Below, piece after piece: positions 1 through 6,629 of a DNA stretch of 13,818 bases. Both the position numbers and the translations under genes were made by a program. The notes below the pieces were generated by a model. The model saw nothing but the letters and a program-made list of their open reading frames with translations, did no database searches and was not told the origin of the DNA. Source of the stretch: JBGTLW01 sp041743835 (lineage in GTDB: Bacteria; Planctomycetota; Phycisphaerae; Phycisphaerales; Phycisphaeraceae). Numbering within the stretch: the first letter of the stretch is position 1; each line of letters opens with the position of its first letter. The DNA is taken from the NCBI GenBank assembly GCA_041743835.1, contig JBGTLW010000251.1, forward strand, positions 1 to 13,818. The letters are read 5' to 3'.

Positions 1-1
1 G

Positions 2-124
2 AGCAACCGGGTGTTCATCGACGCAGCGGAGATCGACCGGGCCTGCGTCACGAGCTGGAACAAACTCACGCCCGAACGGCTGATGTCCATCACCGCAACC
101 ACGTGGCTGACGCATGAGAATTAA
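2..124 (+). CDS. IS630-family transposase, C-terminal end (partial)
   Basis: This is the last 40 codons of a gene that enters from the left edge and stops at TAA (122-124). The peptide opens with SNRVF and continues with an ACVTSWNKL segment and a SIT..TW ending. That matches the usual C-terminus of IS630/Tc1-mariner-type transposases, where SNRVF is followed by a Cys-x-x-x-W-N helix and a final SI-x-x-x-x-W stretch. The DDE catalytic part would lie outside the window, so it cannot be said whether the element is intact. No terminal inverted repeat could be identified downstream in 125-267. Family known from recall of the conserved C-terminus; assignment is otherwise by eye. Confidence 0.75.
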   Translation, partial: SNRVFIDAAEIDRACVTSWNKLTPERLMSITATTWLTHEN

Positions 125-267
125 ATGGGATGCGTATAAGCACTACCACCACAGCAAATCAGAAGCGCACCCACGGGTCCTACACATTGACCCGCAGGGC
201 AGGGCGTGTTGCCTGCTGTACACCAAGCACGCCGGTCAAGGTGTAACACCCCACGCGAGGTACCGGG

Positions 268-576
268 TTACTTCTCTTCGCTGGGTGGGATGTACATGTA
301 GCGGATGTCAGTGAGTTGCTCGTCGAGGTACATCAGCGGGCGGTAGAGCAGGCGGAGGCGGATGTCGTCGTGGTAGTAGGTGATGGCAGGGATGTCCCAA
401 TGCTGGCGTCCGCGTTGCCAGTCGGCATATCGCGTGTGTCGGAGGACGGCGTAGGAGCCGACGTAGAGGACGATGAGCACCAACGTGATCAGCAGGCCCA
501 GTGTGAGGCAGAGGGTGAAGGTAGCGCGAGGTGTGAACGTAGATGGCGCTGCGCGGCGGCGAGGGTGTTTCGTCAT
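268..576 (-). CDS. Small single-pass membrane protein, unknown function
   Basis: A 102-residue protein of unrecognised family. It has a basic N-terminus (KHPRRR, about residues 3-8), then one long hydrophobic segment at about residues 18-44, then a roughly 58-residue tail rich in Tyr, Arg and Asp that ends in SEEK. The charge pattern predicts a short cytoplasmic N-terminus and an exported tail (inference). The ATG lies 6 bases after the miaB stop codon, so it is almost certainly co-transcribed with miaB and may be translationally coupled. The region after its stop holds no gene until the IS630 remnant. It could be a lineage-specific envelope protein; no function can be given. Confidence 0.7.
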   Translation of the reverse strand: MTKHPRRRAAPSTFTPRATFTLCLTLGLLITLVLIVLYVGSYAVLRHTRYADWQRGRQHWDIPAITYYHDDIRLRLLYRPLMYLDEQLTDIRYMYIPPSEEK

Positions 577-582
577 CAGACA

Positions 583-2235
583 TCAGACCGACACGGGCTG
601 CTCGCAGAGGTCGCCCATCAGGATCAGCGGGCCATTGGACGTGATGCGGACCCGCACGATCTGGCCGATCAATTCAGGCGGCCCGTCGAAGCATACGATC
701 AGGTCGCCGTCGGTTCGGCCGGAGAGTTGGGTGACTTCGACGGGCTTCTCCCAGCCGAGCGTCACCGACGGGTCGGCGGCATTGCCCGCGGCTTTGCGGG
801 CCTTGCTGCTGATCGCCTCGACGAACACATCCACGGTCTTGCCGACGTACGCCGCGTGAATCTCCCGGCTGACCTGCGTCTGGATATCCAGCAGCGCGTT
901 GTTGCGGCGTTTCTTGTCGGCCTCGGTCACGTCGTCGGGCAGCCGGTCATACGCCGCGGTCCCCGGCCTCGGGCTGTACTTGAAGATGAAGCTGTTCTTG
1001 AACCTTCCGCGGCGGAGCAAATCGGCGGTGGCCTCGAAGTCTTCCTCGGTCTCGCCGGGGAAGCCGACGATGATGTCCGTGGCGATCTCGGCATCGGGGA
1101 GGTACTGCCGCACGCGGTCGAGCAGTTCCATGTACTCGGCCACGGTGTAGCCACGATTCATCGCCTTGAGCAGCCGGTCGGAACCGGATTGCACGGGCAG
1201 GTGGATGTATCGGCAAAGCCTCGGCCGATCGCGGATGACCTTGAGGACATCGTCTCCAAAGTCGCGTGGGAAGCTGGTGACAAACCGCAGCCGTTGCAGG
1301 TCGGGCACCTCGTCGTGGATGCGGGCGAGGAGTTGCGCGAAGGTGGTGACGGTTGGTTCGTGGGGGGCGGGGTCGCCCTGCGCGGCGTTGCCGTTGTTGC
1401 GGATGATCGCGCCGATCTGCGGCTGCTTGATGCCGTTGATCGTGACGGCTGCCGACTCGTCGTAACGGTAGTGGTTGACGGTCTGGCCCAGGAGGGTGAT
1501 CTCAACCACGCCGTTCTCAACCAGCCGCCTGCATTCTTCGACGAGGTGATCCGGCGGGCGGTGGACCTCGGCCCCGCGCGTGTGTGGCACGACGCAATAG
1601 GTACAGAACTTGTTGCAGCCCCGCGTGATGCGGACGTAGGCCGAGCGTCCCCCAGCCATCGCATCATCCGGTGCGAAGGAACGCGACAGGTCGATGAGTT
1701 CGAGTTGGTCCTCCGCCGCGGCCAGGGTCGCGGATCGGCGGTGTGTGTTGCCCTGCAAGGCGACCTGCGCTTTGGCGTGGCCTCGGCTTGGGGCGAGCTG
1801 GGTCTTGCGTGCGTTGTCGATGAGCATGGGCACCTTGTCCAGCTCGCCGGGGCCGCAGAGCAGGTCGATCTGCGGGTAACGCTTGACCATCGCCTCGCCA
1901 TCGCGCTCGGCCATGCACCCGATGACCCCGAGAATCACCCCGGGGTTCTCCCGCTTGTGCTTGCCCACACGCCCGACGCGGGACCAGACCTTGGCCTCGG
2001 CGTGCTCGCGCACCGAGCAGGTGTTGTAGAGCACCACGTCCGCCTGCTGCCAATCGGTCACAAAGCGGTAGCCCAGCGCCCGGAGCTGGCTGGTGACCAG
2101 TTGCGTGTCCAGCACGTTCATCTGGCAGCCGAAGGTCTCGAGATAGACCGCCGCCCCTTGCCCGGGTTGATCGCGCGGATCGTCTTGGATCGTGGGGGAT
2201 GGTGTGGTCATGGGGTTGGGTGCCGAATCGGCCAT
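583..2235 (-). CDS. miaB: tRNA-2-methylthio-N6-dimethylallyladenosine synthase MiaB
   Basis: Radical-SAM methylthiotransferase that converts i6A37 to ms2i6A37 in tRNAs reading UNN codons, using two [4Fe-4S] clusters. The N-terminal UPF0004 domain shows the three auxiliary-cluster cysteines, C37 (in ETFGCQMN), C73 (YNTCSVRE) and C107 (IGCMAE). The radical-SAM triad is C207-x3-C211-x2-C214 (RGCNKFCTYC). HLPVQSGSDRLLKAMNRGYT and IVGFPGETEEDF are typical family blocks, and the last ~75 residues fit a TRAM RNA-binding domain. At 550 residues it is longer than the usual ~440-480. Extra sequence lies at about 148-195 and 258-298, and LLGQTVN replaces the common LLGQNVN. Start chosen at 2235 (MADSAP) because GAGGG lies 10 bases upstream; an in-frame ATG at 2298 would add 21 unlikely residues. 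Probably the first gene of a two-gene operon. Confidence 0.95.
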   Translation of the reverse strand: MADSAPNPMTTPSPTIQDDPRDQPGQGAAVYLETFGCQMNVLDTQLVTSQLRALGYRFVTDWQQADVVLYNTCSVREHAEAKVWSRVGRVGKHKRENPGVILGVIGCMAERDGEAMVKRYPQIDLLCGPGELDKVPMLIDNARKTQLAPSRGHAKAQVALQGNTHRRSATLAAAEDQLELIDLSRSFAPDDAMAGGRSAYVRITRGCNKFCTYCVVPHTRGAEVHRPPDHLVEECRRLVENGVVEITLLGQTVNHYRYDESAAVTINGIKQPQIGAIIRNNGNAAQGDPAPHEPTVTTFAQLLARIHDEVPDLQRLRFVTSFPRDFGDDVLKVIRDRPRLCRYIHLPVQSGSDRLLKAMNRGYTVAEYMELLDRVRQYLPDAEIATDIIVGFPGETEEDFEATADLLRRGRFKNSFIFKYSPRPGTAAYDRLPDDVTEADKKRRNNALLDIQTQVSREIHAAYVGKTVDVFVEAISSKARKAAGNAADPSVTLGWEKPVEVTQLSGRTDGDLIVCFDGPPELIGQIVRVRITSNGPLILMGDLCEQPVSV

Positions 2236-2369
2236 GATACTTAAACCCTCGTCCAATGCCCAGCCGGACACGACCGGGGGCGGCAAAATCGCGTACACGC
2301 CCCCCCGCCATCACCGGGCCACAAAAGGATTATTGGCCGACGCCGCTTGGGGCCGATCTAGGTGGTACG

Positions 2370-3017
2370 ATGGTGGCTGTGCCGATATTCGACATCCACA
2401 AGCTGATAGACGCACTGCCCGGCTGGATATGCCTGCTGGGGGGGGCTGTGCTGCTGGCGATGTTCACGTGGACGCCGCAGTGGCTGGCCTGCCGGGACAC
2501 CGCCTGGCAGCGCGACCTGATGCGCCTTCAGGCCGCCACCTTGGCCGAACAGCACAACCGGTACGAGCAGTTCCATGCCGCACTCGAGGCGGACGACCCG
2601 GTCATCGTCGAGCGGTTGGCGTTCACGGAGCTGCGCCACAAGCGTGTCGGGCAGCAGCTCCACGGGGCGGGTCCAGACATCCACTTAGCTGCCAACGCGC
2701 AGTTCATTCCGGACCTCATGCCCAGCCAGGCCGGCCAGCAATACGCGGGCATGGCCGGCGGTTACGCGGTATCCCCGGTCGCCTCCACGCTGCCGGGCTC
2801 GATCTACGCCTGGTTGCGTGTGCCGATGCCCGTGGTGGGTCAGGACGTGGCGCCGCTTCGGCCGATCGAATCTCACCTCACCCGCATTGCGACCGGGCCG
2901 TTTCGCTTGGTCGCGCTGGTCTTTGCGGTGGGTGTGATGGCGATGGGTGTCATGTTCCAAGTGAAGGCCAGGCCCGCTCGTTTGGACGACATGCCGGACC
3001 GCTTCGGGTCGGCGTGA
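2370..3017 (+). CDS. Two-helix membrane protein, unknown function
   Basis: A 215-residue protein not recognised. Hydrophobic segments lie at about residues 18-33 (LLGGAVLLAMF) and 180-196 (LVALVFAVGVMAMGVMF), with a ~145-residue region between them and a short basic then acidic tail. The middle part begins as a charged helix (CRDTAWQRDLMRLQAATLAEQHNRYEQF), possibly a coiled coil. Its end overlaps the next gene by four bases (GTGA at 3014-3017), so it is the first gene of a cluster with two YkgJ-like proteins. Start at ATG 2370; in-frame GTG codons at 2373 and 2379 are alternatives, and the reading frame extends further upstream without a convincing start. Divergent from miaB across 134 bases. 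Confidence 0.75.
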   Translation: MVAVPIFDIHKLIDALPGWICLLGGAVLLAMFTWTPQWLACRDTAWQRDLMRLQAATLAEQHNRYEQFHAALEADDPVIVERLAFTELRHKRVGQQLHGAGPDIHLAANAQFIPDLMPSQAGQQYAGMAGGYAVSPVASTLPGSIYAWLRVPMPVVGQDVAPLRPIESHLTRIATGPFRLVALVFAVGVMAMGVMFQVKARPARLDDMPDRFGSA

Positions 3018-3535
3018 CGTATCACGGCTATACTCCCCTTCTCGTGCCCGCCGACCCGCCCCCTACCACGACCGGACCCGCCACCGCCGACCCCGCTACA
3101 CCGTGGTACGGCGATGGGCTGAGCTTCAAGTGCACGATGTGCGGCAACTGCTGCACCGGGCCCAAGGGCTTCGTCTGGTTCACGCCGCAGGAGGGGCAGG
3201 CCATCGCAAACTTCCTGCGGATCAGCGAGGCGGAGTTCTACGCGAAATACTGCAAGAAGAAGCTGGGGCGGTGGACATTGGACGAGGTCCGGCTGGCCAA
3301 CGGGGATTACGACTGCGTGTTCCTGGACCGGGACGACAAAGGCCGCGCCTTGTGCGGGGTGTATCCGGTACGCCCGACGCAGTGCCGGACCTGGCCGTTC
3401 TGGGAGTCAAACCTGACGAGCAAGAAGGCGTGGGATGACTCGGCCAAGGGCTGCCCGGGCATGGCTGGCGGCGGGAACTTCGTGCCCACCGAGCAGATCC
3501 GCATCACGTTGGCCAGCAACCCGCGTGGGCTTTAA
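3014..3535 (+). CDS. YkgJ-family cysteine cluster protein (first of a pair)
   Basis: Belongs to the YkgJ/UPF0153 zinc- or iron-binding cysteine-cluster family, whose biochemical role is not established. The hallmark C-x2-C-x2-C-C motif is at residues 40-47 (CTMCGNCC). Further conserved cysteines follow at 101 (YDCVFLD), 114 (LCGVY), 124 (RPTQCRTWPF) and 147 (GCPGM), a full metal-site set for the family. The protein is 173 residues and soluble, with a Pro/Thr-rich N-terminus. Start: GTG 3014 overlaps the previous stop by four bases (GTGA) and is used here. GTG 3044 is a serious alternative because a TATACT box at 3029-3034 sits 9 bases before it. The next gene, a second cysteine-cluster protein, begins 3 bases after this stop. 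Confidence 0.85.
   Translation: MTYHGYTPLLVPADPPPTTTGPATADPATPWYGDGLSFKCTMCGNCCTGPKGFVWFTPQEGQAIANFLRISEAEFYAKYCKKKLGRWTLDEVRLANGDYDCVFLDRDDKGRALCGVYPVRPTQCRTWPFWESNLTSKKAWDDSAKGCPGMAGGGNFVPTEQIRITLASNPRGL
3029..3034 (+). promoter_or_regulatory. -10-like box TATACT within the start region of the first YkgJ-like gene
   Basis: TATACT matches 5 of 6 consensus positions and ends 9 bases before the in-frame GTG at 3044. If used, it would give a nearly leaderless mRNA starting the protein at 3044 rather than 3014. Confidence 0.35.
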
Positions 3536-3538
3536 GCC

Positions 3539-4126
3539 ATGGAACGCGACGACACGATCGCGCTGTGGGCAACGTGGCAGCAGGCCGCAGCCAACCCATC
3601 CATCGACTCGGCCATCCGCGATCTGTACCAACGCATCGACGCCGCCATCGCCAGCCGTGGCCCCACCTGCTGGCAATCCGGCAAGTGCTGCAAGTTCGAT
3701 TCCTATGGCCACCTGCTCTACGTCACAGGTCTGGAGATCGCATGGTTCGTCGGGCACGCCCCCGGCCCCGCCCCCGGAAGCGGGCTTGGCGTGTCCGGTA
3801 CGACGGGGGACGGGCACAAGGCCAGCAGCCTCCCGATATTGACCACGCACACAGCCCCAGCCTCACCCGCATCGCACGCCCGCGCACAGCAACCCGACGC
3901 TTGCCCCTATCAGATCGAAGGGCTTTGCTCGACGCACACCATCCGCCCGCTTGGCTGCCGCATCTACTTCTGTCAGGAGGGCACCCAGGACTGGCAGCAC
4001 CAACTCTACGAGGATTTCCTCGCCGAACTCCGCCAACTCCACGACGCGCATGGGCTCGACTACCGCTACATGGAGTGGCGGGCTGGGCTTACAGAAGCCC
4101 AAGCAATTCTGACGGGTGATGGATGA
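3539..4126 (+). CDS. YkgJ-like cysteine cluster protein (second of a pair)
   Basis: A 195-residue soluble protein related to the preceding gene product. The N-terminal cluster is reduced: C44-x5-C50-C51 (CWQSGKCC), with Ser47 where the family normally has the second Cys of C-x2-C-x2-CC. The C-terminal part keeps C122, C130, C140 and C145 in CPYQIEGLC and PLGCRIYFC, matching the second half of the family signature. A Gly/Pro/Ala-rich insert at about residues 80-118 separates the halves. ATG at 3539 is 3 bases after the previous TAA, suggesting coupling. The last 38 bases overlap the convergent phosphatase gene. A metal-binding role is inferred from the cysteines; the substrate or partner is unknown. 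Confidence 0.82.
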   Translation: MERDDTIALWATWQQAAANPSIDSAIRDLYQRIDAAIASRGPTCWQSGKCCKFDSYGHLLYVTGLEIAWFVGHAPGPAPGSGLGVSGTTGDGHKASSLPILTTHTAPASPASHARAQQPDACPYQIEGLCSTHTIRPLGCRIYFCQEGTQDWQHQLYEDFLAELRQLHDAHGLDYRYMEWRAGLTEAQAILTGDG

Positions 4127-4757
4127 TCGCCCGCGCCCCGGCGTCACGCAACTCGGCCTCGTCACGGAACCCCCACGTCACTCCCACCGTGTAGAAACCA
4201 GCCGCGGCTCCCGTGAGCATGTCCACGCGCGTGTCGCCGACGTAGTGCCACGCATCGGGTGCAAGACCCACTTCCGACGCGATCTCCAGAGCCGCGCGGG
4301 GGTCGGGCTTCACCCCATAGCCCGGCCGATGCCCACGCACCGCGTCCCACGGCCAACGGCTCAGGAGCGAGTCCACCATCTCCACGCAACGCTCATCGGG
4401 CTTGTTGCTCATCACTGCCAGCTTGAAGCCACGCAGGGACAGCTCGTCCAGCAGATCGCTGATGCCGGGGTAGAGCGCGGTGTGGTCGTACTGATGCTCC
4501 GCAAGGTAGGCCTTGAATCGCTCCACGCAGGGACCGATGCGCGATGGATCGGTCGTGTCCAGGGCGGCACGAAACAGGTTCTCGACGCCCTGGCCCACGA
4601 AGTGGCGGTAGCTGTCTTGCGGGTGCGGCGCATGGTCCAGCGATGCGATCGCGTGGTTTGCCGCATCCGCCAAGTCACGCAGCGTGTCGGCCAGCGTGCC
4701 ATCAAGGTCGAACATCACGCCGCGGGTTGGCCCATGCGGGGAGGGTGCAACGCTCAT
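4089..4757 (-). CDS. gph: HAD hydrolase, phosphoglycolate phosphatase-like
   Basis: Haloacid-dehalogenase-superfamily phosphatase of the Gph type, which dephosphorylates 2-phosphoglycolate; the substrate here is inferred from similarity only. All four HAD motifs are visible in 222 residues: motif I DLDGTLADT with nucleophile D17 and acid/base D19, motif II S117 (MSNK), motif III K150 (VKPDP), and motif IV D175 and D179 (GDTRVD). The helical cap (subclass I) lies between motifs I and II, about residues 25-95. Length fits the family. ATG 4757 follows a TAAACT box by 6 bases without a Shine-Dalgarno. It is transcribed divergently from the flavin-reductase gene and overlaps the end of the convergent cysteine-cluster gene. 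Other small sugar-phosphate or nucleotide substrates are possible. Confidence 0.85.
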   Translation of the reverse strand: MSVAPSPHGPTRGVMFDLDGTLADTLRDLADAANHAIASLDHAPHPQDSYRHFVGQGVENLFRAALDTTDPSRIGPCVERFKAYLAEHQYDHTALYPGISDLLDELSLRGFKLAVMSNKPDERCVEMVDSLLSRWPWDAVRGHRPGYGVKPDPRAALEIASEVGLAPDAWHYVGDTRVDMLTGAAAGFYTVGVTWGFRDEAELRDAGARAIIHHPSELLGLL

Positions 4758-4763
4758 GGGCAG

Positions 4764-4769
4764 AGTTTA
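4764..4769 (-). promoter_or_regulatory. -10-like box TAAACT before gph
   Basis: Read on the minus strand, TAAACT ends 6 bases before ATG 4757. No clear -35 element and no Shine-Dalgarno are visible. Part of a pattern shared with several genes in the window. Confidence 0.4.
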
Positions 4770-4782
4770 ACGCCACGGCCAC

Positions 4783-4812
4783 TTTGCACCCCCGGGCTTC
4801 ACCCCGTATCTT
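4783..4812 (+). promoter_or_regulatory. Candidate promoter of the flavin reductase-like gene
   Basis: TTTGCA or TTGCAC (4783-4789) lies 17-18 bases before TATCTT (4807-4812). The -35 matches only 3-4 consensus positions. It would give a leader of about 27 bases carrying the GGAGG ribosome binding site. The element sits back to back with the -10-like box of the divergent phosphatase gene (4764-4769). Confidence 0.4.
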
Positions 4813-4845
4813 CAAGGCGTCCTGTTCCTGCTAAATGGAGGCAGC

Positions 4846-5385
4846 ATGGGTAGTCGCAACGCGGACCCCAAACCGACACCGCAGCAACAAGCACTGATCC
4901 GTGACGCGTTGGGACAGATACCCTGTGGCGTGTTCGTGGTGACCGCTGAGCACGAAGACCGACGCATGGGCATGATCGCACGCTGGGTCCAGCAGGTGTG
5001 TTACGAGCCGCCCATGATCTCGGTGTCGATCGAGAAGGGCCGACCCATCATGCCGCTCATCAGCGAGTCGCACCGGTTTGGCGTCTGCCAACTCAGCGAG
5101 GAAGATCGCCTGACGCTGCGGAAGTTTTCCAAGGCCCAGGAGATCGGGGAGGACCCGTTCCTGGGATACGATCTTGTCCACGGCAACCTCCACCCGCTGC
5201 CGCTGCTCGCGGGCACGGCCGCATACCTGGAGTGCGAGTTGACCTGCCACATGGACTTTGAGGGCGACCACGACCTGTTCGTCGGCATCATCAAGGGCGC
5301 GGGCTACCGCGACGATGTCAAGCCTATGGTCCGCACCGGTGAAACCAACACATCGAGCGGTTCCCACGGCCAGACCGGCGTGTAA
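4846..5385 (+). CDS. Flavin reductase-like FMN-binding domain protein
   Basis: A 179-residue protein with the flavin-reductase-like split-barrel fold: CGVFVVTAEHEDRRMGMIARWVQQVCYEPPMISVSI near residues 26-62 matches the family's N-terminal block, followed by the LISESHRFGVCQLSEED strand-helix and a C-terminal ECEL.....GDHDLFVGII block. Such proteins bind FMN and reduce it with NAD(P)H or act as flavin-dependent oxidoreductases; which of these applies is not visible. A strong Shine-Dalgarno GGAGG (4837-4841) lies 4 bases before ATG 4846. A candidate promoter lies at 4783-4812. The AhbAB-like gene starts about 50 bases after this stop on the same strand, so a redox link with tetrapyrrole chemistry is conceivable but only inferred from adjacency. 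Confidence 0.82.
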   Translation: MGSRNADPKPTPQQQALIRDALGQIPCGVFVVTAEHEDRRMGMIARWVQQVCYEPPMISVSIEKGRPIMPLISESHRFGVCQLSEEDRLTLRKFSKAQEIGEDPFLGYDLVHGNLHPLPLLAGTAAYLECELTCHMDFEGDHDLFVGIIKGAGYRDDVKPMVRTGETNTSSGSHGQTGV

Positions 5386-5423
5386 CGCCCTCAGCAAGAT
5401 GCGCCAGGCCAGGTCAGACCGCT

Positions 5424-5429
5424 TAGAAT
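5424..5429 (+). promoter_or_regulatory. -10-like box TAGAAT before the AhbAB-like gene
   Basis: TAGAAT ends 7 bases before ATG 5437, which favours that start over ATG 5428, since the latter overlaps the box. No clear -35 element and no Shine-Dalgarno are seen. Confidence 0.4.
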
Positions 5430-5436
5430 GGGTCGC

Positions 5437-6582
5437 ATGGCCCCCACCGCGTCCAACCTCCACCCCGTCACCACCGACGATCCGGTCAACGCAAGGATCC
5501 TCTCGATCTCTGAGGATCGAATCCAGGGCTTTTCCCCCGCGCCTTTTGCCGATATCGCGCAGCAATCGGGCCTCGCGCTCGAGGTCGTCCTCCAACGCAT
5601 CGCGGCCATGCTGGAAGCCGGGGTGATCCGCCGGGTGCGCCAGACGATCATGGCGACCTCTCTTGCGCCCGGGGCGCTGGTCGCGTGGCGTGTGCCCGCG
5701 GAAAGGCTCAACGATGCGTTTGATTGGATGAGCGCCCACGACCCGTTCACCGGCCACGTCGTCATCCGCACCACCGATGCCGCCACCCCCGGCTCGCAGT
5801 ACCGCCTGTGGACCACGCTCAAGGTGCCCCAGGGCTTCTCCACCGACAAGCACTGCCAACTGCTCTGTGAGAAGACCGGCGCGGAGGCGTTTCGCCTTAT
5901 GCCCGCGAAGAAGATGTTCGCTCTGGGGGTCGGGCACATCCGCCGACGCGAGTTGCAGCCGGGCGACAAGAGCGACGTGCCGGGCCGTGTCATTGACACG
6001 CGGTTGGTTGAGTTGGATGACTTGGAATGGCGTGTGCTCTGGGCCATCAAGCGCGAGTTCAGCGTCGATGAGATAGCCGCCGACCCCTGGCGCCCCCGCG
6101 CGGCCGCGTCCGGTGTGCCGTATGACTCGTTCCTGAAGGTGGGCAAGCGACTCAGCGACAAGGGCGTGATCGGCCGGTTCTCCACGTTCCTGGAGCACGT
6201 TAAGCGGGTAAAGGCCAACGATGACCAGGCGGTGACGCGATACAACGCGCTGTTCCATTGGCGCGTGCCGGAGGGCCGGGAGATGGACGCCGGGCTGGAG
6301 GTGGGTCGGTTCCACTGCATGACGCACGCGTACTGGCGCGAGGGCGGGCCGGAGTTCCAGAACGTCAACATCATGGGTGTGAGTCACGGCCTGGAGAAGG
6401 ACAAGGTCATGGCCCACAAGGCCGCGATCGACCAGCACCTCCGCGGGGTCGGCATCGATGTGAGCTACACCAACGTCTTCTGGGGCGGCCGCAGCGAGAT
6501 CAAGCCCAGCGAGATCATGCCGGATGTCTATCGCGATTGGTGCAGGGACATGGGGGTGGATGTCGAGGGGATGCGTGCCTGA
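5437..6582 (+). CDS. Two-module Lrp/AsnC protein, siroheme decarboxylase-like (fused AhbA/AhbB)
   Basis: A 381-residue protein with two tandem Lrp/AsnC-type modules. Module 1 has a winged HTH at about residues 17-68 (PFADIAQQSGLALEVVLQRI, then GVIRR) and a RAM-like domain at 75-150 with H107 and YRLWTTLKVP. Module 2 has an HTH at about 190-250 (DDLEWRVLWAIKREFSVDEI, then KGVIGRF) and a RAM-like domain at 265-345 with VGRFHCMTHAYWR (H293, C294, H297) and NVNIMGVSHG (H317). The last two blocks resemble the VSHxYxR and YNLxxMxHG signatures of AhbA/AhbB and NirDLGH siroheme decarboxylases, which remove two acetate carboxyls from siroheme to give didecarboxysiroheme. These normally form a two-subunit complex, so this looks like both subunits in one chain. 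Start at 5437, 7 bases after a TAGAAT box; ATG 5428 is an in-frame alternative. A pure regulator is the main other reading. Confidence 0.72.
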   Translation: MAPTASNLHPVTTDDPVNARILSISEDRIQGFSPAPFADIAQQSGLALEVVLQRIAAMLEAGVIRRVRQTIMATSLAPGALVAWRVPAERLNDAFDWMSAHDPFTGHVVIRTTDAATPGSQYRLWTTLKVPQGFSTDKHCQLLCEKTGAEAFRLMPAKKMFALGVGHIRRRELQPGDKSDVPGRVIDTRLVELDDLEWRVLWAIKREFSVDEIAADPWRPRAAASGVPYDSFLKVGKRLSDKGVIGRFSTFLEHVKRVKANDDQAVTRYNALFHWRVPEGREMDAGLEVGRFHCMTHAYWREGGPEFQNVNIMGVSHGLEKDKVMAHKAAIDQHLRGVGIDVSYTNVFWGGRSEIKPSEIMPDVYRDWCRDMGVDVEGMRA

Positions 6583-6615
6583 CCCGTCGGAGGTCTTTGC
6601 CTTTGTTCGACTCGC

Positions 6616-6621
6616 TAAACT
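6616..6621 (+). promoter_or_regulatory. -10-like box TAAACT before truA
   Basis: TAAACT ends 8 bases before ATG 6630. It is the same hexamer as before gph. No good -35 element at normal spacing; no Shine-Dalgarno. Confidence 0.4.
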
Positions 6622-6629
6622 CCACTGCT

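Noticed and set aside
194..218. Possible hairpin GCAGG...CCTGC as a terminator of the miaB operon
   Set aside because: Only a 5-bp stem with an 8-base loop and no U tract on either strand; too weak to call.
114..314. 66-codon open frame between the transposase end and the small membrane protein
   Set aside because: It overlaps the transposase stop and runs into the antisense of the 102-residue gene; no ribosome site, no motif.
316..2244. 642-codon open frame on the plus strand across miaB
   Set aside because: It is the antisense shadow of miaB, which has all family motifs; the plus-strand translation shows no domain and is rich in Asp, Val, Gly, Ala and Arg typical of GC-rich antisense frames.
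2236..2369. G-run and C-run (about 2275-2308) between miaB and the membrane protein as a hairpin or G-quadruplex regulator
   Set aside because: The runs are not true inverted repeats beyond G:C runs, and a GC-rich genome makes such runs common.
2192..3013. Open frame continuous with the first YkgJ-like gene, giving a 447-residue protein
   Set aside because: The upstream part overlaps the two-helix membrane protein in another frame and has the composition of a shadow frame; the YkgJ similarity begins only after 3014.
4831..6438. 535-codon open frame on the minus strand
   Set aside because: Antisense shadow of the flavin-reductase and AhbAB-like genes, both of which show clear conserved blocks on the plus strand.
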